Positions 35,023-44,600 of a stretch of 64,000 nucleotides of DNA are shown in pieces. Positions within the stretch are counted from its first letter, which is position 1, and every line of letters starts with the position of its first letter. The stretch is from Hyphomicrobiales bacterium. GTDB lineage: Bacteria > Pseudomonadota > Alphaproteobacteria > Rhizobiales > Rhizobiaceae. A program made the position numbers and the translations under genes. The stretch spans positions 138,441-202,440 of the forward strand of contig UBZP01000025.1 of the NCBI GenBank assembly GCA_900469965.1, in the 5' to 3' direction. The notes beneath the pieces are model-generated. The model was not told the DNA's origin and did not search any database. It saw nothing but the letters and a program-made list of their open reading frames with translations.

Positions 35023-35843
35023 GCGGCGAGACCAGCACCATCGAGGTCACCGCGCTGACCGACCTTCCGAGCGGACGGGATCTTCTCAAGCCTCACCGCA
35101 TCGCGCTGATCGCCATCGCCGCCGTCATGGTCTTCTGCATCGCCTGGTTCATGCGCTGGGACTGGCTGCCCGAATATGCCGGCCGGCTGGCGCAGGGCGT
35201 CTGGGTGACGCTCCTGATGCTGTTCAGCACCGCCAGCCTCGGCTTCCTCTTCGCCGTCCCGCTGGGGCTGGTACAGGTCACCGGCCCCTGGCCGCTGAAG
35301 ATGCTGGCCAAGGGCTTCTGCACCGTCATCCGCGGCACGCCGCTGCTCTTGCAGCTGTGGCTGCTCTACTATGGCCTCGGCTCGCTCTTTCCGCAGTACC
35401 CGGAGATCCGCCAGTCCTTCCTCTGGCCCTATCTGCGCGAGGCCTGGCCCTACGGCGTCGCCGCACTGACGATCTCCTTTGCCGCCTACGAGGGCGAGGT
35501 CATGCGCGGCGCCTTCGCCGGGGTTCCGGCCGGCGAACTCGAGGCCGCGCGGGCCTACGGCATGAGCCGGTGGAAGGTCTTCCGGCGCATCTGGCTGCCG
35601 CGCGCGGTCCATCGGGCACTGCCGACGCTGAACGGCGAGACGGTTCTGCAGCTGAAGTCGACGCCGCTGGTGGCGACGATCACCGTCGTCGACGTCTACG
35701 CGGTGATTTCGAAGATCCGGCAGACGACCTATCTGACCTACGAGCCGCTCCTGTTTCTGGCGCTCATCTATCTGTGCCTGACCGCCATCCTCGTCGTGGC
35801 GTTCCGCACGCTCGAAAACAAGATCCCAACCCGTGGTGCCTGA
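35019..35843 (+). CDS. Polar amino acid ABC transporter permease, second subunit
   Basis: 274 residues, HisM/ArtM type. An N-terminal cytoplasmic tail of about 28 residues is followed by membrane segments, GTPLLLQLWLLYYGLG, the ELEAARAYGMSRWKVFRRIWLP EAA loop and a C-terminal LKSTPLVATITVVD segment. The start is ATG 35019 in ATGA overlap with the preceding permease; the longer upstream frame is a shadow. Confidence 0.92.
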   Translation: MSGETSTIEVTALTDLPSGRDLLKPHRIALIAIAAVMVFCIAWFMRWDWLPEYAGRLAQGVWVTLLMLFSTASLGFLFAVPLGLVQVTGPWPLKMLAKGFCTVIRGTPLLLQLWLLYYGLGSLFPQYPEIRQSFLWPYLREAWPYGVAALTISFAAYEGEVMRGAFAGVPAGELEAARAYGMSRWKVFRRIWLPRAVHRALPTLNGETVLQLKSTPLVATITVVDVYAVISKIRQTTYLTYEPLLFLALIYLCLTAILVVAFRTLENKIPTRGA

Positions 35844-35844
35844 C

Positions 35845-37014
35845 ATGACCGTACGCGCTTCCCTCACCAACGCCATGCCGGAGCTCGCCGCGATCCGCCA
35901 GGACCTGCACGCCCATCCGGAGCTGGGGCTGGAGGAGGTGCGCACGTCGGAGCTGATCGCCCGCCATCTCGAGGGCCACGGCTACAAGGTCACGCGGGGG
36001 CTGGCCAAGACGGGGCTCGTGGCAACGCTTTCGAACGGCACCAGCCGGCGTTCGATCGGCATTCGCGCCGACATAGACGCCTTGCCGATCCTGGAGGAGA
36101 CCGGCCTGCCCTATGCCAGCCGGACGCCCGGCCTGATGCATGCCTGCGGCCATGACGGGCACACGACGATGCTCCTGGGGGCGGCCCGCGCGATCGCCGA
36201 GCGGCGGAACTTCGACGGCACCGTGCACCTGATCTTCCAGCCGGCCGAGGAGAATTTCGGCGGCGCGAAGATCATGGTGGAGGAGGGGCTGTTCGACCGG
36301 TTCCCCTGCGACGCCGTCTTCGCGCTCCACAACGAGCCGGCCCTGCCCTTCGGCCAGTTCGCCTTTCGCGAAGGCGCCATCATGGCCGCCGTCGACGAGG
36401 CGCGCATCACGGTCAACGGCATCGGCGGGCACGGCGCCGAGCCGCAGGAAACCGCGGACCCGATCGTTGCCGGCGCCTCGATCGTGATGGCCCTGCAGAC
36501 GATCGTCTCCCGCAACATCCACCCGCTCGATCCGACCGTGGTCACGGTCGGATCCTTCCACGGGGGCACCGCCAGCAATATCATTCCCGGGCGTGCCGAG
36601 CTCGTCATCGGCATCCGGTCCTTCGATCCGGACGTGCGCGACGAACTGGAGCGGCGCATACGCCTGATTGCCGAGCGCCAGGCGGAGAGCTACGCGATGT
36701 CGGCCACTGTCGACTACCTGCGCAGCTACGACGCCACCATCAACCACAAGGCCGAGACTGATCTTCTGCGGGACATTGCCATTCGATTTGCTGGGGCGGA
36801 CAAGGTGGTGGATCTCGCCCGCCCCTTCATGGGCAGCGAGGACTTCGCCTATATGTTGAAGGAGCGTCCCGGCAGCTACTTCTTCCTCGGCGCCAAGACC
36901 TCCGAAAAGGACCGGCCCCTCCACCATCCGGGTTACAATTTCAACGATGATCTGCTGCCGATCGGCGCCGCGTTCTGGACGGAAGTGGCCGAAGGCTACC
37001 TGAAGCCGGCCTGA
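35845..37014 (+). CDS. M20-family amidohydrolase (hippurate/N-acyl-amino-acid hydrolase type)
   Basis: 389 residues. Metal ligands are visible: HACGHDGH near residue 100, QPAEEN near 132, HNEP near 162, and a C-terminal HHPGYNFND. The family hydrolyses N-acyl amino acids, hippurate, or indoleacetyl-amino acids in the cytoplasm. GTG codons at 35833 and 35836 are alternative starts; the ATG two bases after the permease stop is preferred. As the last gene of the importer operon it suggests that an acylated amino acid, possibly N-acyl-arginine or a derivative, enters the cell. Confidence 0.9.
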   Translation: MTVRASLTNAMPELAAIRQDLHAHPELGLEEVRTSELIARHLEGHGYKVTRGLAKTGLVATLSNGTSRRSIGIRADIDALPILEETGLPYASRTPGLMHACGHDGHTTMLLGAARAIAERRNFDGTVHLIFQPAEENFGGAKIMVEEGLFDRFPCDAVFALHNEPALPFGQFAFREGAIMAAVDEARITVNGIGGHGAEPQETADPIVAGASIVMALQTIVSRNIHPLDPTVVTVGSFHGGTASNIIPGRAELVIGIRSFDPDVRDELERRIRLIAERQAESYAMSATVDYLRSYDATINHKAETDLLRDIAIRFAGADKVVDLARPFMGSEDFAYMLKERPGSYFFLGAKTSEKDRPLHHPGYNFNDDLLPIGAAFWTEVAEGYLKPA

Positions 37015-37165
37015 AGCGAATCAGCTGCGGCGCGCTCGAACGAGCCATTAACAAAATGTGACGATTTTTCGGCAGGGGCCACTTAACACACAGGCCCGGC
37101 GCCCCATATGATATTTTTGCATGCACGAGGATGTCCGATGTTACCCGCAATCAGAGGACCTCAAG

Positions 37166-37408
37166 ATGAAGACATTCGTTGTATCGATCGCTGTCATGGC
37201 CGTTGCGGCCTCTAGTGCATTCGCAGCCCTTGGTAACTTTGACCGCGCACGGTTCGGTGATCCGATCGTTGCGTCCAATGAGAGCATGATCGACCAGACC
37301 GTCACCGGTTCCGTCGAGCCACAAATTTGCAAGTTCGGCGTCAAGACCGTTCGGCGTTGCGTCGACCCTTCCGCCAAGCCTACCGAAGAGGGCATCCGCA
37401 AGGACTAG
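37166..37408 (+). CDS. Small secreted protein with two cysteines (first of a pair)
   Basis: 80 residues. AGAGGA lies eight bases before ATG 37166. Signal peptide 1-20 (AASSAFA). The mature part of 60 residues ends with C-x9-C (Cys55, Cys65: ICKFGVKTVRRC) and a charged tail. It shares length, signal peptide and the cysteine plus RRC pattern with the gene at 37704. It is probably a periplasmic protein of unknown role. Confidence 0.65.
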   Translation: MKTFVVSIAVMAVAASSAFAALGNFDRARFGDPIVASNESMIDQTVTGSVEPQICKFGVKTVRRCVDPSAKPTEEGIRKD

Positions 37409-37703
37409 CCCGAACAACCGATCCCCCCAATGACCGCCCATGCGGCGGGCGGTCAGGCGGGGAGCGCCTCATCGCGGCATCGGTGCCGCTCCCGCAAACA
37501 TATCGGGCGATCGGCCCTGCAAAGGCGACATCAGCGCCTGACCGGGACTGGAACGCGAATGCGCGTGCCGCGGCGGTCCGGGGTTCCTCTCTCCACCGCG
37601 GTTGAACTATTTATATTAGCACATCTTAAAATGCCGAGATCGGCCCCCATATATGGCGATGGGCTTGAGGATCGAATGGGACCTTTGATCCGAGGATCTC
37701 GAC

Positions 37704-37922
37704 ATGAGAGCACTTGTCTTTTCAGCCGCCATCCTGGCGATGTCGGCCACGATGGCGATGGCGTTCCCGGCCAGCTTCGGGCTGCCCCATTTCGTCCGCG
37801 TCGATCAGTGGCCGGACCCCAGCCTGTTCCGGTCCGAGGCCGAGGCGCAGGCCAGGCCCGTGCCGTGCCGCATCGTGGTCTTGCCCGACGGACGGCGTTG
37901 CCTCCCGCAGGCGCGGAAATAG
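37704..37922 (+). CDS. Small secreted protein with two cysteines (second of a pair)
   Basis: 72 residues. GAGGA precedes ATG 37704. Signal peptide 1-20 (TMAMA), then a 52-residue mature part ending CRIVVLPDGRRC (Cys55, Cys66). The layout matches the gene 300 bases upstream, though the sequences between are different. The AT-rich region at 37600-37650 may carry the promoter. Confidence 0.6.
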   Translation: MRALVFSAAILAMSATMAMAFPASFGLPHFVRVDQWPDPSLFRSEAEAQARPVPCRIVVLPDGRRCLPQARK

Positions 37923-38280
37923 CGGCGCAGCGGCGGTGCCCCCCGCTCATGATCCTCGCGCCCACGGCACGCGGACGCTGGCGAATGCGCTGTCGCCGCC
38001 TCGCCTCACCTAAGGTAAGCCTCTTCAATCCGGCACAACCTATTAGCGATTTTTAATTTAAGGTTCACTCAAGCTTCAGGCCGTAGAACTCTCCTTGCCA
38101 GCATACGGGACCGCCGGAAGACAGGAACAGGACCGCACCCTCCCTGAATTTCGCGCGGCCCGTATGTGGCACAGCGCCGCCCCGTGGCGCTTTCGTCTTT
38201 CCTCCCCGCCTCCGCTTTGTTACAGCCAACCGCGAAGTCCGCGGTGGCGGACCGACGTTTGCAGGGAAGCGGAGACGGGA
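37923..38280. other. Intergenic region before the chorismate mutase gene
   Basis: No gene is recognised. It includes an AT-rich patch (about 38040-38070) that could hold a promoter and a small dyad (CCGCG...CGCGG near 38230-38245), neither convincing. Confidence 0.4.
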
Positions 38281-38577
38281 ATGTCCGAAAAAGCAGCCGA
38301 TTGCCGGACCATGGCGGAAATTCGCGAGAACATCGACCGGATCGACCGCGCGCTGATGGACCTCTTTGCCGAACGCTGGACCTTCATCGGCCGCGCCGCC
38401 GAGATCAAGGCCGAACTGGGCCTGAAGGCCGACATTCCCGCGCGGGTCGAGGAAGTCCGCAACAATGCCCGCGAGAACGCACAGGCGCGCGGTCTCGACG
38501 GCGACTTCTACGACACGCTCTGGGCGCAGCTCATCCGCCACTCGATCGAACACGAGGAAAAGACGCTCGGCCGGTAG
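38281..38577 (+). CDS. Chorismate mutase (AroQ type)
   Basis: 98 residues, all helical: RENIDRIDRALMDLFAERWTFIGRAAEIKAE near residues 15-45 and RHSIEHEEK near the C-terminus. The family rearranges chorismate to prephenate for phenylalanine and tyrosine synthesis; Arg and Lys residues of the AroQ site are in the first and second helices. GGAGACGGGA lies before the ATG. The upstream open frame is not coding. A PchB-like lyase role is the alternative. Confidence 0.9.
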   Translation: MSEKAADCRTMAEIRENIDRIDRALMDLFAERWTFIGRAAEIKAELGLKADIPARVEEVRNNARENAQARGLDGDFYDTLWAQLIRHSIEHEEKTLGR

Positions 38578-38631
38578 GGCCGGCGGCAGTCGCTTGCGCG
38601 GCGGGACGCGCCCGCCGCTGCCTTGCCGTCG

Positions 38632-39624
38632 TCAGACCTGGTTGCGGCGGCCGAGATGCTCCTCCCAATCGAGCGCGGTGCGCACGATGAAGGCGAGATC
38701 GTCGTATTGCGGCCGCCAGTTCAGTTCCTTCATCGCGACGGCCGGATTGGCGACGATCGAGACGGCATCGCCGGGGCGGCGGCCGGCGATGCGCACGGGG
38801 AAATCGACGCCGGAGACTTCCTTGACCCGGTTCAGCACTTCGAGAACCGAGAAGCCGCGGCCGTAGCCGCAATTGGCGACGATCGATCCGCCGCCGGCGC
38901 GCATGCGCTCCAGCGCCTTCAGGTGCGCGTTGGCGAGATCGGAGACGTGGATGTAGTCGCGCACGCAGGTGCCGTCGGGGGTGGCGTAGTCGGTGCCGTA
39001 GACGTCCATGCCCTGGCGCTTGCCGAGCGCGGCTTCCGAGGCGACCTTGATCAGGTGCGTCGCCCCCTTGGTCGACTGGCCGGTGCGCCCTCGCGGATCG
39101 GCGCCGGCGACGTTGAAATAGCGCAGCGCCGTATAGGCGAAGTCATGCGCGAGCGCCGTGTCGCGCAGCATGATCTCCGTCATCAGCTTCGACGAACCGT
39201 AGGGCGATTCCGGGCTCAGCGGCGCGGTTTCCTCGACCGGGTCGGCCGTCTGCGGCGTGCCGTAGACGGCGGCGGTGGAGGAGAAGACGAAATGCGGCAC
39301 CTTCGCCTCGACGGCCGCGGCGATCAGCGCGCGCGACTTGACCGTGTTGTTCTCGTAGTAGCTCAGGGGGTCGGCGACCGATTCCGGCACGACGATCGAG
39401 CCGGCGAAATGGATGATCGCGTCGACCGCGTTCTCGGCGAAGATCTTCTTCAGCAGCTCCCGATCGGCGATATCGCCCTCGTAGAAGCGGGCCTCCGGCG
39501 CGATCGCCCAGCGGAACCCGGTGGACAGCCGGTCGACGACCACCACCTCCTCGCCCGCGTCGTGAAGCGCCCAGACCATGTGCGAGCCGATGTAGCCCGC
39601 TCCGCCCGTTACCAGTACCGCCAT
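38632..39624 (-). CDS. galE: UDP-glucose 4-epimerase
   Basis: 330 residues, extended SDR fold. The NAD-binding GGAGYIGSH is at residues 7-15, the catalytic Tyr142-x3-Lys146 in SPYGSSK, Ser in FSSTAAVYG near 115-122, and the C-terminal NCGYGRGFSVLEV and RRPGDAVSI UDP-sugar contacts. It interconverts UDP-glucose and UDP-galactose for exopolysaccharide and LPS. It converges on the chorismate mutase gene and lies 70 bases after an aminotransferase gene on the same strand. Confidence 0.95.
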   Translation of the reverse strand: MAVLVTGGAGYIGSHMVWALHDAGEEVVVVDRLSTGFRWAIAPEARFYEGDIADRELLKKIFAENAVDAIIHFAGSIVVPESVADPLSYYENNTVKSRALIAAAVEAKVPHFVFSSTAAVYGTPQTADPVEETAPLSPESPYGSSKLMTEIMLRDTALAHDFAYTALRYFNVAGADPRGRTGQSTKGATHLIKVASEAALGKRQGMDVYGTDYATPDGTCVRDYIHVSDLANAHLKALERMRAGGGSIVANCGYGRGFSVLEVLNRVKEVSGVDFPVRIAGRRPGDAVSIVANPAVAMKELNWRPQYDDLAFIVRTALDWEEHLGRRNQV

Positions 39625-39694
39625 TCAGCTGTCTCCGAATCTGTTGATGCCGCCGCATAAGAGCGTGATCGTAACGAAGACGCAATTGTGGCGA

Positions 39695-40861
39695 TCAGAG
39701 GGCCGCGATATAGCGCGCCAGCCTTCCTGCCGCTTCTTCCACGTGAGCCGTATTGCGCAGGAAGCAGGCGCGCATGAAGAGCGAGCCGCCTTCGCCGAAG
39801 GCCGTGCCGGGCGCAAGGCCCACGCCCGTCTTGTCGACGATGTCGAGCGCCGCCTGGCGCGAGTCCGTGACGCCGTCGATCTTGAGGAAGGCGTAGATGG
39901 CGCCGTCCGGTTTCAGCGTCTCCACCCGGTTCGTGGCGATCAGGGCGTCGCAGAGAAGGTCGCGGGCGCGCGCCGCCTTGTCGATATTGGCCTGGACGAA
40001 GGCGTCCCCTTCGTCGAGCGCGGCGATCGCCCCCTTCTGCATGAACTGGGCGACGCCGGACGTCGAATACTGCACGAGGTTCTCGATTACCTGCCCCATC
40101 TGCGGCGGCGCCACGATCCAGCCGACGCGCCAGCCCGTCATCGACCAGTTCTTCGAGAACGAATTGACGAAGATCACCCGGTCGCCGTCCTCCATCACGT
40201 CGAGGAAGGACGGTGCCCTGCCGCCGGCGTAGAAGTAGCGCGCATAGATCTCGTCGGCCATGATCCAGAGACCCCGCCTCCGGGCGATCCGCAGCATAGC
40301 GCGCAGATCTTCCGCGGTCGCCGTCCAGCCGGTGGGGTTCGACGGCGTGTTGACGAACAGGGCCTTAGTGTTCGGCGTGATCGCCGCTTCCAGCCGATCG
40401 AGGTCGAGCTGCCAGCGCCCCTCGGAAAAGCGGAGCGGGACGGCGAGCGGCCGGACGCCGGCGATCTCGGCGGCGGCGGCGAGGTTCGGCCAGGCCGGCG
40501 TCAGATAGACGATGTCGTCCCCGGGCGAGGCGATCGCCTGCAGCGTCAGCTGGATCGCCTGCATGCCGGAACCGACGACATAGAAGTGCTCGGGCGACAG
40601 TGCGCGGCCGAAATGGCGCTCGTAGTAGCGCGACAGCGCCTGCCGCAGCTCCGGGATGCCGCGCTGCCAGGTGTAGAAGGTCTCGCCGGCCTCGAGCGCC
40701 GCCATCGCCGCGCCGGAGATGAAGCCGGGTGTCGGCAGGTCGCCTTCGCCGACCCAGAGCGGGATCAGGCCGTCGCGGCCGCGGGCATAGTTGACCAGTT
40801 CGACGATGCCGCTTTCCGGCGCATTCAGCGCGCGCGGGCTCAGATTGCCGAGAATGTCCAT
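39695..40861 (-). CDS. PLP-dependent class I/II aminotransferase
   Basis: 388 residues. Lys237 in NSFSKNWSMTGWRVGW is the PLP lysine; NTPSNPTGW and ADEIYARYF are cofactor contacts. ATG 40861 follows GGAGA. The substrate is not evident: it resembles the aspartate/aromatic aminotransferase superfamily without a distinguishing signature. It is independent of the arginine locus and only distantly similar to the enzyme encoded at 29694-30881. Confidence 0.9.
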   Translation of the reverse strand: MDILGNLSPRALNAPESGIVELVNYARGRDGLIPLWVGEGDLPTPGFISGAAMAALEAGETFYTWQRGIPELRQALSRYYERHFGRALSPEHFYVVGSGMQAIQLTLQAIASPGDDIVYLTPAWPNLAAAAEIAGVRPLAVPLRFSEGRWQLDLDRLEAAITPNTKALFVNTPSNPTGWTATAEDLRAMLRIARRRGLWIMADEIYARYFYAGGRAPSFLDVMEDGDRVIFVNSFSKNWSMTGWRVGWIVAPPQMGQVIENLVQYSTSGVAQFMQKGAIAALDEGDAFVQANIDKAARARDLLCDALIATNRVETLKPDGAIYAFLKIDGVTDSRQAALDIVDKTGVGLAPGTAFGEGGSLFMRACFLRNTAHVEEAAGRLARYIAAL

Positions 40862-41027
40862 CGTGTCTCCATCAGAGCCGTGGCAGCGCCGGCAACGGCG
40901 CGCCATCCGTTCGGGCAACCCTTAGCGGGATTCGATGGCCCGATCACCCCAGTTTCTCTGACGTTCTGATCGATTTCGGTGATGGAAGGGGCCGGCCCCG
41001 GCGACAAATGCCGGGGCCCGGAGGGTG

Positions 41028-41459
41028 TCAGACCGTCGGCCGGGACTTCAGGAGGTCGCGGATTTCCGTCAGCAGCGCCACGTCTGCCGGCGGCGGCGCA
41101 GCCTCGGCGGCTTTCTTCTTTTCGACGCTTGCGCGCACGCGGTTCACCGCCTTGATCATCAGGAAAATGATCCATGCCAGAATGAGGAAGTTGATCAGCA
41201 CCGTGATGAAGCTGCCATAGGCGAAGACCGCACCCTGTTCGCGCGCGGCGGCCAGCGTGCTCGCCGTGACGTTGGCGGACAGCGGCAGGAAGTAGTTCGA
41301 GAAGTCGAAGCCGCCACCCGTCAGGGCGCCGACAATCGGCATGACGAGGTCGTTGACGACCGAATCGACGATCTTGCTGAAGGCTGCACCAATGATCACG
41401 CCGACGGCGAGATCCATCACGTTGCCGCGGGCGATGAACTCCTTGAACTCGTTGAGCAT
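41028..41459 (-). CDS. mscL: Large-conductance mechanosensitive channel
   Basis: 143 residues, standard length. N-terminal [31 protein letters not shown] is the first membrane helix and gate, a periplasmic loop follows, then a second helix ([19 protein letters not shown]) and a C-terminal helix bundle after [11 protein letters not shown]. The channel opens under membrane tension to release solutes at hypo-osmotic shock. The start at 41459 is chosen by homology; longer upstream starts are unlikely. Confidence 0.97.
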   Translation of the reverse strand: MLNEFKEFIARGNVMDLAVGVIIGAAFSKIVDSVVNDLVMPIVGALTGGGFDFSNYFLPLSANVTASTLAAAREQGAVFAYGSFITVLINFLILAWIIFLMIKAVNRVRASVEKKKAAEAAPPPADVALLTEIRDLLKSRPTV

Positions 41460-41664
41460 TCCCTTCTCCTCCTGCTGGACGACAATGCCAGCGTAATTTA
41501 GATCTTCGGCGAATGGAACCACCCGGACGCGTTCCTCCACCATACCGCAACCACCTTTCCGCAATGGGGCTCAAGTCAAGACCCGCCCCCGATTTTCTTT
41601 GTCGTTTTAATGGCCTATGGTGTTTGCGGCGGCCGGGAGGGGGCCGTCATTTTCCGGAGGACGC

Positions 41665-44600
41665 ATGCTGCCAGGCTGGACCATCTTCGCCGCGGCCTTC
41701 GCCTATCTCCTGCTGCTGTTTGCGGTGGCGACCTACGGCGACCGCAAGGCGCGCAGCTCGGACGCCACCGGCCGCGGGCGGCCGCTGGTCTATGCGCTGA
41801 GCCTTGCGATCTACTGCACGTCCTGGACCTATTTCGGCGGTGTCGGGCTCGCGAGCGCCCACGGTCTGGAGTTCCTCGGCATCTATATCGGACCGATCCT
41901 GATGTTCACGCTCGGCCTGCCGCTGATCCGGCGGATCGTCGATCTGGCAAAGTCCGAGCGCCTCACCTCGATTGCCGACTTCGTCGGCGCGCGCTACGGC
42001 AAGAGCCCGGGCGTTGCCGCGATCGTCGCGCTGATCGCCCTGATCGGTGCCATCCCCTACATCGCGCTGCAGCTGAAGGCGGTGTCGAGTTCGGTGAAGG
42101 TCGTGGTCGACTTCTACGACTACGGCTTCGACGACAGCCAGACGTTTTTGGACCTGCCGCTGATCGTGTCGCTGTTCCTCGCCTGCTTCGCCGTCGTCTT
42201 CGGCACACGGCACACGGACGCGACGGAGCACCAGGACGGCCTGATCCTGGCGATCTCGATGGAATCGGTCGTCAAGCTGCTCGCCTTCGCCACTGTCGGC
42301 ATCTACGTCGTCTATTTCATGTTCGACGGGCTCGGAGACCTGTGGCTGCGGGCGGCCGAGAGCGCGCAGGTGACGGCGGCCCTGACGCACGAGACGCCGA
42401 TCGCGCGCTGGCTGTTGCTGATCGTGCTGTCGGCCTTTGCCATCGTCATCCTGCCGCGCCAGTTCCACGTCACCGTGGTCGAGAACCGGACCGCGGGCGA
42501 ATTGCGCACGGCCGGCATGCTCTTCCCGCTCTATCTGATCGCCATCAACCTCTTCGTGCTGCCGGTCGCAATCGGCGGCGTCATCGCCTTCCAGGGCCTC
42601 GGGGATGCCGACCTCTACGTGCTGGCGCTGCCGCTGGCGCAGGGGCAGCCGACGCTGACGCTCGTCTCCTTCATCGGCGGCTTCTCGGCGGCCACCGCGA
42701 TGGTGATCGTCGAATGCGTGGCGCTTTCGATCATGATCTCGAACGACATCGTGATCCCCGTGGTGCTCCGCCGCAATCTGATCGGACGCGGCGAGCCGCA
42801 TGAGGACCTGACGAAGACGCTGCTGCGCATCCGGCGGCTGGCGATCTTCTTCGTGCTGCTCCTGGGATACGCCTACTACCGGTTCTCGACCTCCAGCGCC
42901 GGTCTCGCCTCGATCGGCCTCTTGGCGTTCGCGGCCGTCGCCCAGGTCGCGCCCGCCCTCATTGGCGGCCTCGTCTGGCGCCATGCAAATGCGCGCGGGG
43001 CGATCGCCGGGATGATCTGCGGCCTCGTCGTCTGGGCATATCTCCTCTTCCTGCCGAGCCTCGGCGTCAGCGACAATTCCGGGATCGCCTCGGCGGTGCT
43101 CGGCTTCCTGGTGCCGGGCGCCAACGTGCTCTCCGGCCCGCAGGCCGACCCGCTGGTCGCCGCCTCCGTCCTGTCGCTGCTGGTCAACGTCGCAGCCTTC
43201 GTCATCGGCTCGCTGTCGCGCAACACCACCAACATCGAGCGCCTGCAGGCCAATATCTTCATCCGCTCGCGGCCGCAGCTGGAACGGGCCTTTCGCGGCA
43301 GCAAGACCAAGGTGACCGTGCGCGACCTGAAGAGCACGGTCGCCACCTATCTCGGCGAGGAACGGACCGAGCGCTCCTTCCACAGCTACGAGCGCCAGGC
43401 GGGGCGCTGGCTCGAAGACCATGCGCCGGCCGACATCGCGCTGGTGCACTTCTCCGAGCAGGTTTTGGGCAGCGCCATCGGCTCCTCCTCCGCCCGCCTC
43501 GTGCTGTCGTTGACGCTGCAGCGGATCGACGAGACCTCCGCCGACACGAGCTGGCTGCTCGATCAGGCCAGCGAGGCGCTGCAGTACAACCAGGGCATGC
43601 TCCAGACCGCACTCGGGCAGATGGACCAGGGGATCGCCGTCTTCGACAGTTCCGGCAACCTCACCGTCTGGAACCGCCGCTTCCGGGAACTGCTGGACCT
43701 GCCGGAACAGGTGGGCCAGGTCGGGTTCGCGCTCACGGACATGATCGACATCCTCGTTGCCGAGGGGCACATCGCATCAGGCGAGCGGCGGGCGATCCTG
43801 GACGGTGTGCGCAACTTCGAGCAGCCGTTCCAGCTGGTGCTCTCCGGCGGGCGGCGCATCGTCGAAGTGCTGTCGAACGCCATGCCGGAACGCGGGTTCG
43901 TCGCGACCTTCACCGACATCACCGAGCGCGTGGAGGCGGACCGGGCGCTGAAGCTCGCCAACGAGACGCTGGAAATGCGCGTGGCCGAGCGCACCGCGGA
44001 GCTGACCCGGGTCAACCGGGAACTGGCGGAGGCGCGGGCGGCAGCGGAAGAGGCCAATCTCGGCAAGACCCGCTTCTTCGCCGCGGCCGGCCACGACATC
44101 CTGCAGCCGCTCAACGCGGCCCGGCTCTATTCCTCGTCCCTCGTCGAGCGGCTCGGCGATTCCGACAACGGCGCGCTGGTGCACAACATCGATTCCTCGC
44201 TGGATTCGGTCGAGGCGATCCTGGGGGCGGTGCTCGACATCTCGCGACTGGATACGGGAGCGATGAAGCCACGGTTCCAGGCGGTGCAGCTCGACGATCT
44301 GCTTCGGCGGATCGAGACGGACTTCGCGCCGATCGCGCGCGCCAAGAACCTCACGCTCAAGATCATGCCGACATCGGTTGCGGTGCGCAGCGATCCCAAC
44401 CTGCTGCGCCGGCTCGTCCAGAACCTCGTCTCGAACGCGATCAAGTACACCAACAGCGGCAAGGTCCTGGTGGGCGTGCGCCGGCAGGGCGACACCGCCT
44501 CCATCCAGGTCTACGACACCGGCATCGGCATTCCCTCGTCGAAATTCCGCACCGTCTTCAAGGAGTTCGCCCGGCTCGACGAGGGCGCCCGGACGGCGCC

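Noticed and set aside
41506-41525. Second EcfG-like promoter near the mscL/kinase intergenic region (GGAAC ... CGTT)
   Set aside because: The spacer is only about ten bases, incompatible with the 16-17 required.
41647-43770. Long minus-strand frame opposite the hybrid kinase gene
   Set aside because: Composition (Asp, Arg, Gln, His runs) is the complement of a membrane protein gene; no family match visible and no start signal.
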